Origin: Ostrinia nubilalis
Lineage: Eukaryota; Arthropoda; Insecta; Lepidoptera; Crambidae
NCBI RefSeq assembly: GCF_963855985.1
Contig: NC_087109.1
Coordinates: forward strand, 5,104,001-5,168,000
Length of the DNA stretch: 64,000 nt
Reading direction: 5' to 3'
The notes under the pieces were generated by a model. The model had not been told where the DNA came from and did no database searches. It worked only from the letters and a program-made list of their open reading frames with translations. The position numbers and the translations under genes were made by a program. Of this stretch, positions 10,407-20,862 are shown piece by piece (position 1 is the stretch's first letter; each line of letters starts with the position of its first letter).

Positions 10407-11811
10407 ATATCTAAGCATATTTACGAGTAGGTACATAGGGACAGACAGTGGAAAGCGACTTTTGTTTTATACTATGACTAGTGAAGATACACCAACAGCA
10501 AGACACGTTTATTGTAAGGTGAAAATAGTTCAAGGGATTCGGTGTACCTATCAATCACTGCGGCTGATTGACTTAATTAGGTATTTTACTTATTTTTTGC
10601 AACTTTGAAGCTGTTTCTTAAAGACTGCATGGAAGGAAATTACTTCTGTTTCTGGTTTGTTTTCTTCAAAGTCGACTGACCTGAATGTTAGTAAGTAGAG
10701 ATCAATATTTAATTGGAAATCAAATCGAAAGTTTCTTATGAATATTAAAATCAACGTTAAATAGTCAAGAAATTATTTACTAATATAAATAGTGTCCGGT
10801 CGTCTATACGTGTTCACCTCTACGCCTCTACATTAGATACGGCATAAATAGGCAAGTTGTCTTTTCAATAAAAGGTACGATAATAATCCTTTAAAAATCC
10901 CTTCGACCGACCAAAGGAAGGCCTAAATAAAATCCGTTAAAGTGACCTACAGTAAACATTAAAAAGTTACTATGGGCTTTCTAGCTGAAGCTTTTAGCGA
11001 ATGAATGGCCCAATATTAGGTGCTTTGGTCCGATCGGCGAGTGCGGACGTGAGGTGGGTGCCAAGGGGCTTCAAAGCGAAAGGGTTCCGTAAATTTATGC
11101 CATGTAGGTTGTAGGTATTAATGTGAAAAATGCGCGGTGGTGAACACGGTTCGTTAGGACGGATTAGGGGATTTTTTTTGTGGTATCAAAATCAAATTGA
11201 TAAAGATAATTTTGTGACGTTGTTCGTGTCGCCCGGACACTGTACCTAAACCGTGGCTTTCTTCACTGTAGGTTACGGCATATGCTGAGTGGCGTCCCGT
11301 TACAATGGGCATCGCATTTGTGAGGTTTACGAAGAAGTCACTTAATTGACTGAGCACTTCACTCTTATCTTTACCTATCTTGTCCTACCTTTGTCTTTGT
11401 GTGATGTCCATTGTAATAAATGTTTCTTACTTTGAGTCGTGCTTCACTGCAGTGGAGACTACCAACGGTTAAATGACCTGATGATGATAATAATTTATTC
11501 ATAGATATCATATAGCAAAAACTATACTGGACATAAGAGTTTAGTAGTATGTTTACTTCAATTATTTTAGTCGCTGGAAGTGGCACCACACCCGCCTACA
11601 GTTTGCGTACCGCCAAGAGGCCAGGTAAAGCAATTAGCTGATGGCTACTGACAGTATACCTAGAGTATACAATGCGATGCGGTGTTGATTCTACCTCGGT
11701 CTCCTGGGTACCAGATAAAGGTATAAAGTTACCAATAGATAAGCGATGCCTAAAACGGAATTTTTCATGTCAGAAAGCAGGTAAGTTATGTATTATAAAA
11801 GACACGTCCAA
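10407..11811. other. No gene seen; one LINE/SINE-like tail
   Basis: Positions 11371-11490 carry GGAGACT ... TGACCTGATGATGA, like the tail at 3822-3850. The rest shows no coding frame with support and no defined repeat. Confidence 0.45.
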
Positions 11812-11924
11812 TGAACTCTACCTCGGGACAAACTTTGCCTTCAAAAGTTGTGTTGTACTGGCGGTCAAGCTGGTATATCTTGGCTACACAGGAGTTGCAG
11901 CGGTAGGCAACTAGAGGTGGGAAT
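11812..11924 (+). repeat. Unnamed repeat, copy 1 (target of the next element)
   Basis: GGCGGTCAAGCTG, TTGGCTACACAGGAGTTGCAG and GAGGTGGGAATAG recur as the reverse complement at 18911-19044. The family is unknown. The stretch is open in one frame, but I do not claim it is coding. Confidence 0.5.
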
Positions 11925-12482
11925 AGGGTTGCCCAAAATCACAAAAGCCGGACTCTGTGCTGCATTTGGCAATTGGCATTTGGGGGGGTGCAATAGGCTA
12001 GTTTCCTAAAAATTTTTTTTTAGTCGGTCATGTTTAATATCAAAAAATATTGGACACATATATTTTTATTTGTCAATCTAACAAACAATTACATAGATGG
12101 TGCGTTGAAGTTCCGCGCGACGTCACAAAGGGCGGCACTTTCAAGCACTCATTGACGTCACGGGCCTCTTCTTATGAACTTTGGCGCACTTTATCTCTTT
12201 AAATTTTCATTAGTTTGAAAAAGTGAAAAATACGTGTATTTTTTGACAAGTTAACTGACGGACTAATCAAAACTCTTGCTTTTTGACCCAGGAAACATCC
12301 CTATTAGTGAGCTCACGAGTGAGTATCATCATCGGTTGCCCAAGGTCCTGATGCGTGCGCTTCATGCCTGGCGCGGCAGTCTAATAAAAAGCCTAACAAA
12401 AGCCGGACACCAGTTATTTTGGCCAGACACGCAATCAAAAAGCCTAACTATGTCCGGCTTTGTCCGGACGCCTGGCAACCCT
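11925..12482. mobile_element. 558-bp element with AGGGTTGCC/GGCAACCCT ends and 10-12-bp target duplication
   Basis: AGGTGGGAATAG lies on both sides (11915-11926 and 12483-12494), overlapping the 9-bp inverted ends by two bases at the left. The uninterrupted target can be seen in the related copy at 18911-18930 (reverse complement), where this sequence occurs once and no element is present. The interior contains CCGGAC repeats and no frame. The superfamily is uncertain. Confidence 0.7.
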
Positions 12483-12811
12483 AGGTGGGAATAGTATCGT
12501 AGACACGTTTGAGCACATTTAAGATAGTACAATTAGATTAATCACATTTTTCATACCAGTAAAGTAGAGTAGTACAGTAACATGATACAATCTTCTTTTC
12601 AAACGGAAGATGTACCTATTTTGGTCTACGGTCCAACTTGCCCTGAGAGATTTCCAACCGGTCCTGATCTACCCGCATCCAACCCAAGATCTTCCCTATC
12701 GATTTGATACTAATCTTAAGCACTTTAAATAGGGGCGAATTTGCAATATCACCAGCAATACTGCACTCTGCACTAACTTATTTATTCCCTCAATTTTTCA
12801 AACATCACTTA

Positions 12812-12961
12812 CGCCCGTACTTATTCACAAACGATGCTTGCTTAAGAGAAGCAGCAAATCGAACGCACAGCGTTGAATAGAGCTCTGTGATTGGTTCGTG
12901 TGTCACCCTGTGCGTCTACGCGCACTGTGAGACCTCATAGTGATGTTTGTGAATACGGGCG
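12812..12961. mobile_element. PIF/Harbinger-like MITE (CGCCCGTATTCAC family), copy 1
   Basis: Ends CGCCCGTA...TTCACAAACGATG and the complement of TGTTTGTGAATACGGGCG, flanked by TTA (12809-12811, 12962-12964). Longest of the four copies in the window (150 bp). It carries both AGCAAATCGAACGCACAGCG and CCCTGTGCGTCTACGCGCAC. Confidence 0.85.
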
Positions 12962-12964
12962 TTA

Positions 12965-13277
12965 GTAGCTACGAAACCTTGAAGAGGATATTCTAGGAAC
13001 GACAGCAATGAATTTCTAACTAATTCCAATTTCTACAAAACGAAAACACTTTCTATTGAAGCAGGATTAGGAGGTTAATAAGTCCTAATTTTTTGGAAAT
13101 AATAAAATGTAGGATAAATTACGACGTCTTATGTCGGAAATACGATCTTAATAATATTTCGGAAATACATTTATTTTGAGTATGTTAAAGAATGTGAATT
13201 TTAGCCAACTGCCGCTTCAACAATATTATAATGTTGAAATACAGGGTCACATTTTTGCTTAGTCAGTAATGTGGTAT
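12965..13277. other. No feature seen
   Basis: AT-rich DNA between two MITEs, without a frame or repeat that I can support. Confidence 0.4.
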
Positions 13278-13670
13278 ATAGTCAGCATCAAATAGTTCAC
13301 ACCCAAAGCAGTTAAAAAGTTCGCAACACGTCTTTGTTACAATTTTATTGGATTAAGGTTGTGTTATATAACCAGAGTAAATACAAATGAGTAGGTCATC
13401 TGCCGTCATCTTCATAGAAACGCACCGAGCGCGGTTTGTATGTGAGCGCGCGCCAATACGTATGCGGCGCGCACGCACACACTGACAAAATTCGGGACAA
13501 CTCACCGCTAAATTTTGTCAGTGTGTGCGTGCGCGCCGCATACGTATTGGCGCGCTCACATACAAACCGCGCTCGGGCATTTCTATGAAGATGACCTACT
13601 CATTTGTATTTACTCTGATATAACCTAATTGGTCACTTTGGGTGTCACGAACTATTTGACGCTGACTGTA
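13278..13670. mobile_element. MITE (AGTCAGCGTCAAATA family), copy 2, with nested palindrome
   Basis: The ends AGTCAGCATCAAATAGTTC and GAACTATTTGACGCTGACT are inverted repeats. The central AAGGTTGTGTTATATAAC is split by the 245-bp element at 13373-13617. Without the insert its size is about that of the copy at 5367-5496. Confidence 0.8.
13373..13617. mobile_element. Nested GC-rich palindromic element, ATATAAC target duplication
   Basis: Ends CAGAGTAAATACAAATGAGT and complement; arms of about 110 bp pair almost fully through GCGCGCCAATACGTATGCGG-like text. The 7-bp direct repeat ATATAAC (13366-13372, 13618-13624) marks the insertion into the outer MITE. A CAGAG end with a target duplication near 8 bp would suit a hAT-type MITE, but only 7 bp match. 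A shorter copy is at 25195-25370. Confidence 0.85.
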
Positions 13671-15024
13671 CGTACATGAAGAACATCAGGCTGTTAATGT
13701 CGATGTCACTTGGGTTTAAAATCGGTGCCTTGCCGTTAAATACTGCCTTAATCCCATTTATTATTACTTACCTATTTTGTTTAGGTACTTCAATAAGGCG
13801 TAGACAACACGAATGTAACAACCTAGGTTGCAAAATAAACGAGTTTAATACGAGTATGACCACTATATTTCATACTGTCATAATTTAGTTTTATTTAGTG
13901 GGCCGGCGAAATGAGCTCGGTGAGCTTTAATAGTGAGGTTAAATAGCACACGTTTCGATATCGATATGTCGGTAGTACTCATTTTTTTGTATCTATGTAG
14001 TTTTCATTCCTTTGGGGTTGTAGTAACACTTGTTTGCTTGAAGTTAATGTGGGGATATAGCAAAACCTAAGTCAACGCTAGAGGCAGAATAGCCCAGCGG
14101 TTCGAGAAGTTATGAGTTCGATCCTCGTCAACCAATGGAATTGGACACACACTGATATACTTGGGTATTTCAAGATATAATCGAGATCCTAGAGTCAACA
14201 CACACAGTAATACTTGGAGAGGTTAACGGGCAACGGGCAATAATCTAGACATAGTAGAGTCCTAAAATAACCCACCCTATGACAATTAAAATTATCTTTG
14301 GTGTACTTATATTTTTGAAAGATCACTGCGAAAAACACTGTAAATAAATAGTTATCGATATCGAAATTATCGCCGACTTCACAACACTATTTCTAATATT
14401 CGCCAGAAGCGCTGTAATTATTTAGAGCTTTATAACATTCCGTTTGCGGCTGCAACTAAACTAATTTCCGAGAAGCTTGCCTTCTACAGACCGGCACGTC
14501 AAGGTAAACACGGTGGCTCTTATGTATTAAGCAATAGAGTCGAATTTGCAACAAAAATGTACAGTCTGCTGATATGCTGTAGGTAGTATAATTATAAGGA
14601 GGAATTCTAAAGAATTTTACTTTAAGTGGAGTTTTCTTTTCTTTAATATAATAACACAAAAGAATTGTTTACTGCGAGCGTTGCGTTAGTGGGATATTGT
14701 TCTAAGACCTAATTTTGAAATAGGTCGTTACTTAGGTAATTTATTTCACTCGTAATAGGTACTCTTTATTAAAATAGTGTTACTACTACTTAATATACTT
14801 TTATGTGAAAGTGTCATCCGCATTTTTGTCCAAATCATACCATTATCTTGCGTGCAATGGCTTCGAAATCGAAAATCAAAACCAAAAAGTTATCTAAGTA
14901 GGTACATAGTTTATTCAAAGTTCACGTTGAAATTGTAAAGAACCTACAATTCGACAAATTGAATAATCAAATCGTCAGGTGGCCAAGCTTTTACTGCTGT
15001 TAGAGAACGAGAGTTGGAAGCTTA
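13671..15024. other. No gene seen; SINE-like and MITE relics
   Basis: Positions 14085-14145 (AGCCCAGCGGTTCGAG ... GAGTTCGATCCTCG) look like a decayed tRNA-derived head. Positions 14489-14583 (GGCACGTCAAGGTAAACACG ... TTTGCAACAAAAATG) match 39952-40035 and belong to the TTTTGCAAC-core MITE family. No coding frame is supported. Confidence 0.45.
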
Positions 15025-15146
15025 CGCCCGTATTCACAAACATTACTATGAGGTCTCACAGTGCGCGTGGACGCACAGAGTGACACACGAACCAATCACA
15101 AAGCTCTATTCAAAGCGTTCGATTTGCTCGTTCATGAATACGGGTG
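15025..15146. mobile_element. PIF/Harbinger-like MITE (CGCCCGTATTCAC family), copy 2
   Basis: Flanked by TTA (15022-15024, 15147-15149). Starts CGCCCGTATTCACAAACATT and ends GAATACGGGTG, 122 bp. In the opposite orientation to copy 1. Confidence 0.85.
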
Positions 15147-15380
15147 TTAGTCCCGTAAATCTACAATTTTGTCAAAATAATTAAATACCAGATTTTATTA
15201 TAATTACAATATCTTTCAGATACCCACAAGAAACAGTCGTAAATGTAAAATTTTCTCATAATATTAACGTCTTCTCCCCAGTCAAAAGCCAGACAACAAA
15301 AAGAGAGCAACACCCGCCACCCTCCGAGGAGTGACACCGGCTGGGAGGACACCTGTTGGTGCATTTAACTGAGTTTAAGT

Positions 15381-15444
15381 CGTACTAATATACAGAACCT
15401 TGTCTTATGACAAGGTTCTGTAATTTGTATATTATATTAGTACG
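15381..15444. repeat. Hairpin-forming palindrome
   Basis: CAGAACCTTGTC, loop TTAT, GACAAGGTTCTG is an exact 12-bp stem. The flanking CGTACTAATATA and TATATTAGTACG extend it with a bulge. It directly abuts the next MITE. Confidence 0.75.
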
Positions 15445-15553
15445 TGTTTACCAGTCTCTTTCTGTATCGATATAGCAAGACGAAAAAATAAAATGAAAAA
15501 TTTGCTATAGATAGAGACCAATTTTTCGCATAAAAAGACTGGTAAATTCGTAC
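15443..15553. mobile_element. Short MITE with TTTACCAGTCT ends
   Basis: Left ACGTGTTTACCAGTCTC and right AGACTGGTAAATTCGTAC are imperfect inverted ends. Inner ATAGCAA and TTGCTAT also pair. About 110 bp. Confidence 0.55.
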
Positions 15554-16054
15554 CTATCTTAGACCCATGTACAGTACAACCTTGTCTTGTGGCAAGAAAA
15601 TAACTTTAACGTGGCTTAGTGACAAGCACATAATGTGTAAGTACACATCTCTATCATAAGTTTACGAAAGCTTTAGGAAGAGAATTAAACTGAGGCAAAG
15701 CTATACCTTCAAGTAAGGTTTGTTAATAGGGCAGGCAGTTTCCAACTCGGCAAAGCAGCTGTGACTCAAGCGCACCACAATTACCAATATTAGGTACGAG
15801 TTCCTACATGTAATACCTACTAACTGTATCAATTTCGTACGCGAGTAATTTTCATTGTATAGAGAGCTTCAATATTCACAATATAATGTACTTAAATACT
15901 TTAAGATTCTTAACCTGAAACAGCAGAATTCTAATTATACTCGAGAAAGGTTTCAGTTATTGAAATTTAACTAATGCAAAGTTCGAGCATCCTCAATTTC
16001 ACAAGCATCATGTACTTACCTATAATTACTTACCTTATACCTACACTAAAGTGT
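15554..16054. other. No gene seen
   Basis: AT-rich DNA without a supported frame or repeat. Confidence 0.4.
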
Positions 16055-16341
16055 AGGAGAACCAAAGTGACCGACAAAGCTCGCAGAATTGCTAAAATCA
16101 AGTGGCAGTGGGCGGGGCACATAGCTCGTAGAGACGATGGCCGTTGGGGCAGAAAAGTTCTCGAGTGGCGACCACGGGCTGGAAGACGTAGCGTGGGCAG
16201 GCCTCCTACTAGGTGGACCGACGATCTGGTAAAGGTCGCGGGAAGAGCCTGGATGCGGGCAGCGCAGGACCGTGCATTGTGGAAAACCTTGGAGGAGGCC
16301 TTTGTCCAGCATTGGACGTCATTTGGTTGAAACGAACGAAC
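16055..16341 (+). mobile_element. RTE-type LINE 3' end, subfamily B (best-preserved copy)
   Basis: About 88 codons are open from KVTDKARRIAKIKWQWAGHI, through LEWRPRAGRRSVGRPPTRW and MRAAQDRALWKTL, to HWTSFG and TGA at 16328-16330. The tail is GAACGAAC instead of ATG repeats. This and the residues RAAQDR (QAATNR in subfamily A) separate the two subfamilies. 5'-truncated. Sister copies: 19665, 30471, 31650, 34696 and 44407. Confidence 0.8.
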
Positions 16342-16937
16342 CTACACTAAAGAAGCGAAAGTACGACTACAAGTTTCACATCTTTATTCTACATTCATCA
16401 AAGTTGAATGTACCTGTCCCAGATTTGATAGCCTGGATGTATGAAACAGTAAAACAAATAAAACATAAACTAAATCTGTCTGTATGAGTCCACACGTGCT
16501 TAAATTCAGAAACAAGTAATAAAAACCATTTTTCTAGTCCACTGCTTTTACGTAACAAAGGATTTACAAGCAAGCTTTTTCCTATGAATAGAGCTCCTTA
16601 ATTTCAAGCTAGCCGTCCACGTGTAAAGCTCTAGGATTAATACAAAACCTTTTGCTTTGAAAGGAACGCAATATCAGAAACAAGGAAAGTAATTATTAAT
16701 GTGTCAAACCGTCCGTGCAAAGAGTTTCATCAAAATGTATTTAATAAGCACGTTGTAACTTCTAATATAAATCCCGAGATGTTATCGGTCAACGGGAAAA
16801 TGGTAGAAGGAATTTCGTTTATATTTCAGGCTTATTCAGAGAAATAGAAGAGGAAATATCAAGGTCTTAGTTTTAATTATATATATTTGTAGAAATAATT
16901 TGCCAAATATACTTAGCCGTTCTGATTTAGCCTATGC
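16342..16937. other. No gene seen
   Basis: AT-rich DNA; short overlapping frames on both strands have no protein-like features. Confidence 0.4.
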
Positions 16938-17075
16938 ACATTGCACACGGCGTTTTTAAGCGTGCGTCTTCGACGCGCGTTTGTAGCGATAATACAGATG
17001 CGATATTATACAAATTCGGACTTATTCTATAGACATTTGTAGGTCTACGCATTTTAAATACGCCGTGTGCTAGGG
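16938..17075. mobile_element. Probable MITE with GCACACGGCGT ends
   Basis: GCACACGGCGTTTTTAA at the left and ATTTAAATACGCCGTGTGC at the right are inverted. The middle is not palindromic. Target duplication not seen. Confidence 0.5.
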
Positions 17076-17123
17076 CTCTTATTCATGTAAATAGTACCTT
17101 AATTATGTAGGTACAGTTATGCC

Positions 17124-17231
17124 CGTTTTCACCATCAATCCCTAGTTAAAAGTGACCCCTATGAAAACAAAATTCATGACATGTGTTACCATAGGGGTCA
17201 CTTAAAAATTAGGGATTGATGGTGAAAATTC
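17124..17231. mobile_element. Short palindromic MITE (TTTTCACCATCAATCCC)
   Basis: Arms of about 42 bp starting TTTTCACCATCAATCCCTA and including AGTGACCCCTATG are near-exact complements around a ~25-bp centre. Confidence 0.75.
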
Positions 17232-17764
17232 TTTTACAGTTGTAGGTAAGAACCTAAAGAAAATTATGGCAAAATTACGATTTTAGCCCACAAAAAAAAG
17301 TTGCCTAAAAAGCGTCCAGATTCTTTAGATTTATACGACGAATAAGGTAAAACTTCTCTAACATCTTGTAATATTATTCGGTATGAATTATTCAGGGAGA
17401 ATTACAGAGCTAACTACGGCCTGATCTTTCATTTCCACTTCCCTTAATAAGTCAGATTCATTTTGTAATGAAAGGTCTTATTAATAAAGTTGAATGGTTC
17501 CTTTATTCTGAATACTTATGACAGCACTTTCACTTTGGACTTATTTTTACCTTGAGAAAAACACCAAGCGACTTTTTGGAAACTTTTTATTACATTTTCC
17601 TCTTGGGCTCTAAGCTGTTTCATTCCTAAAACGTAGTACTTACTTACAACAATGAAAACTTTGTCGTTTTGTAGTACCAATTCATTAAGTCCACAAAGAA
17701 AATTTTAATTTTAATTGAACATGTTCACGTTCAGCTTATGAAACAAAATGGAATTTAATTTGTT
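17232..17764. other. No gene seen
   Basis: AT-rich DNA without a supported feature. Confidence 0.4.
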
Positions 17765-18480
17765 ACTAACACTATACGAGTAAAACTCGGGGTCATCACC
17801 TTTTCCGACTGCGCCAGAAGGAGGGTTATTTTGAGCTTTAGCCATAAAGATATTTTTTATTAGGAGATATTTCTAATATTGCAGGGCTATTGTTTTAACT
17901 ATGGCACCTTTTTCAATTTTATTGTAAAAGGAGCACTTTTGCAACAATATTTTCTATCTCTAATGTGCTGTTGTCAACCAAATCGTTTCCACTGTAAATA
18001 TTTCAAATCACGTGCCTAAAAATGATATTAGGGAATGATGAGAGAGAAATATTAGCGGCGTTCGATACGCAATGAAAAAAGAGTCGATTTGTAAGTAAGT
18101 ACTAATTTATAAAGCCTACATAGACAAAGACATTATTTTGATTTGATTTAATTTGAAAATTTTCAGTTCATGAAAAAACAATTAGTTCAAAACGTGACTC
18201 GATGAAACTTGGGGTGATCACCTTTTTACCTTTAGGATACATTTTATAAGGGCTATTTCTGTGAATACATTTTATAGGGTATATTAATCCATGATTATAG
18301 CACCTTTTTAAACTGTATTACGTGCGATTTTGCAACAAAAAAAATATACTTTCATAAACTGTTGTCAACCAAATCGTTTCAACTCAAAATGTTTCAAATC
18401 ACGTGCCTAAAAATGACATTAGGGAATTTAGGGATGATGGGAGGGAAATATTAGCGGTTCACGGGCTTATTGAATACAGA
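17765..18480 (+). repeat. Diverged tandem duplication, unit about 415 bp
   Basis: Units 17765-18060 and 18190-18480 share GTTGTCAACCAAATCGTTTC, TTTCAAATCACGTGCCTAAA (differing at no position I can see) and GAAATATTAGCGG. They differ elsewhere by substitutions and small gaps. Unit 1 also contains the dispersed GACTGCGCCAGAAGGAGGG (17809-17827), seen again at 4697-4715. Confidence 0.65.
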
Positions 18481-18910
18481 TTTATCTCGTTGGGTGCACC
18501 TGTTTACGAAGCCATAACACGCCCACGCGAGGGTGACAAGGATTTGGTACTTTGAGAGGATAGGTATGGGAGAGTTTTGAGTCAGAAAAGTAAGCCTATG
18601 GATAGATAGAGAAAGGGTCACATCATTGATTGAACCCTATTTTGATAATGAAAATAAATTGTCAGTCAAATAAAATATATTACGCGTTAAAGATCCGTGT
18701 CACGTCACACCGTGCTATACCTACTTTTTAGTAAATAGTAACCAAACTAAAGCCCCCAATTTTGAGTTCCACTGCCACTGAAAATTTTCATTAATTTGAT
18801 ATAGTAGCGAAAAATAGTAACCTGACTGATGAAATGATTGAATTCTATGTTTTTTTACCCAAGAATCATCACTGTTCCATGAATTAATGAGCATCTTGTA
18901 ATAACAACCA
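18481..18910. other. No gene seen
   Basis: No supported frame or repeat. Confidence 0.4.
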
Positions 18911-19044
18911 CGGGACTATTCCCACCTCTCGTTCCCACCGCTGCAACTCCCGTGTAGCCAAGACTTACAGCTTGACCGCCAATAACTACCCAACCAGTGA
19001 AGGTCAAATTTATCCCAGGGAAAGTTAAACTGTCATTGGACCCG
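18911..19044 (-). repeat. Unnamed repeat, copy 2 (empty target site)
   Basis: Reverse-complement match to 11812-11926. The sequence corresponding to the 11925-12482 insertion point is uninterrupted here (CTATTCCCACCTCTC), so it documents the pre-insertion state. Confidence 0.6.
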
Positions 19045-19399
19045 CAACGAAATTAATCAGAAGAACATAGGAGTTCGAAGTTAAGTTTCGACTTCCCTCC
19101 AGTGAAATAATGACAGGTATAATAACAACCAGTTTACGGTCACCCTACTACCCACAATAGCCTGTATTGATGGTGGAGCAGGTGATAGCCTCTTAGCGCT
19201 TTACGATGTGCTCAAGTCAGTATTAGTTTCGTTAGTGGCCGTGAGAGGGCAATCGTGTGACTTGACGGTATGTGGCCGTTATTTTTGTTGGGTTGAGTTT
19301 GAGTAGAAAACAGACCCATAACCTTATCATTATGTCATACACTATTGTCGAAGTTCTTCTAGAAGATATTTTTCTTTTTCTTTCAACGCTATGGACTTA
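19045..19399. other. No gene seen
   Basis: No supported frame. 19130-19260 has a balanced composition and may be a repeat, but no second copy is in the window. Confidence 0.4.
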
Positions 19400-19519
19400 C
19401 GCCCGTATTCACAAACATTACTATGAGGTCTCACAGTATACGTGGACGCACAGGGTGACAGACGAACCAATCACAGATTGCTGCTTCACTTAAGCAAGTA
19501 TCGTTTGTAAATACGGGCG
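19400..19519. mobile_element. PIF/Harbinger-like MITE (CGCCCGTATTCAC family), copy 3
   Basis: TTA on both sides (19397-19399, 19520-19522). Same orientation and near-identical left half to copy 2. The right half is the CTTAAGCAAGTATCGTTTGT form. Confidence 0.85.
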
Positions 19520-19583
19520 TTAGTTACAAACAAAGCTCTTATTTTGGTATGTGAATCACGAAAACCTAGGAGAGCGTCCGTTG

Positions 19584-19684
19584 ATTGTTTTTACTCCCAG
19601 TGCATTACTATGCACTGGGAGTAAAAACAATGCCAAACAATACGAGCTATGTGCCCCGACTACTGTCGGGGCACATAGCTCGTA
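19584..19684. repeat. Two adjacent perfect hairpins at a LINE 5' junction
   Basis: Hairpin 1 has arms 19584-19604 and 19611-19631 (21 bp, loop 6). Hairpin 2 has arms 19641-19660 and 19665-19684 (20 bp, loop 4). The right arm of hairpin 2 is the first 20 bases of the truncated RTE copy (GTCGGGGCACATAGCTCGTA), so its left arm is an inverted copy of that LINE end. Confidence 0.85.
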
Positions 19685-19892
19685 GAACTGATGGCCACTA
19701 GGGCAGAAACATTCTCGAGCGGCGACCACGAGCCGGAAGACGTAGTGTAAGTGTGTTCCACTAGGTGAACTGACGATATGGTGAAGGTCACGAGAAGAAC
19801 CTGGATGCGGGCAGCGGAGGACCGGTCGTTGTTAGAAATCCTTGGAGGAGGCCTTTGTTCAGCAGTGAACGTCATTTGGCTGAGATGAACGA
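19665..19892 (+). mobile_element. RTE-type LINE 3' end, subfamily B (decayed)
   Basis: Matches 16130-16341 across GGGGCACATAGCTCGTAGA, the GRPPTRW region (damaged) and GGAGGAGGCCTTTGT, ending near GATGAACGAAC. The frame is broken by stops and a small gap. Confidence 0.75.
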
Positions 19893-20110
19893 ACTCTCTG
19901 AGACGTCACGTCACGTCAAAAAGCCTTTCAGAAGCATAATTGTAAAGCTTTCAAGTTCACAACCAAACACTGTATTAATCTACCAACTATACCTACATAT
20001 TTGGCGATAATAATTTGGGGCATGTCTTTGATCCCTTCCCTTTCATTGGTGGGTGCAACAACAGAGATGGAAACAGTAGTCCCGGCTGTGTAGCCAATGA
20101 TGCCTAGTAG

Positions 20111-20514
20111 TACAGTACCCGGCAATAAATTTTGCACATCGACCTTTAGAAAGAGAATCGGTTAATTTCGGCTCGTAGAGCGTTATCTCTGTCGCACACT
20201 ACCTATACGATTGACAAAACGTCATTGACAAAACATTATTCAATGAAAATATTGTCCGAACTCTTAGTATTTCTCTTCAACAAATATTTTAACACATTGT
20301 AAACCACATTTCTTTCACGACTATCAAAAGTTTTTAGCAATTTAATTCAAAAAATCAATTGCACACATTTAAAATAAAGTTTGTTTACACTTTGACAAAA
20401 CGTCATTGTCAGTCATTGTTCAAGTGCGACAGTGATAACGCTCTACGAAACCGAAATTAGCCGATTGTCTCTTTCTAAAGGTCGATGTTCAATATTTATC
20501 GCCGGGTATTGTAC
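20111..20514. mobile_element. 404-bp element with ~88-bp inverted ends
   Basis: The left end runs from TACAGTACCCGGCAATAAAT through GACCTTTAGAAAGAG to AGAGCGTTATC. The right end is its near-complement down to GCCGGGTATTGTAC. The core (20230-20400) is the inverted match of the core of the element at 141-883. No coding frame. Confidence 0.75.
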
Positions 20515-20732
20515 TCGACAACGCCATGGTGAGTGAGCTGTGAGTGTTATTGCGATAGTTCTGCCGCTTCAGCGCTTACTGGTTGGTGCTACGGCTTCTT
20601 GTTCATGCAAGCGTTTTGACTCCATTTAATAGGTTTTGAATACAAGCTCTACAAGGTACATACCGATGCTTGATCACCTCAAATAAATAGTACTACAATA
20701 ACTTAGTGTTATACACTGTCAGTTGACTTTAT

Positions 20733-20862
20733 CATCCGTATTCACAAACGATACTTGCTTAAGTGAAGCATCAAATCGAACAGCGTTGAATAGAGCTCGT
20801 GTGTTACCTTGTGCGTCCACGCGCACTGTAAGACCTAATAGTAATGTTTGTGAATACGGGCG
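20733..20862. mobile_element. PIF/Harbinger-like MITE (CGCCCGTATTCAC family), copy 4
   Basis: Same layout as copy 1 but with a damaged left end (ATCATCCGTATTC). The target duplication is no longer clean. Carries TTAAGTGAAGCATCAAATCG and TGTGCGTCCACGCGCAC. Confidence 0.75.
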
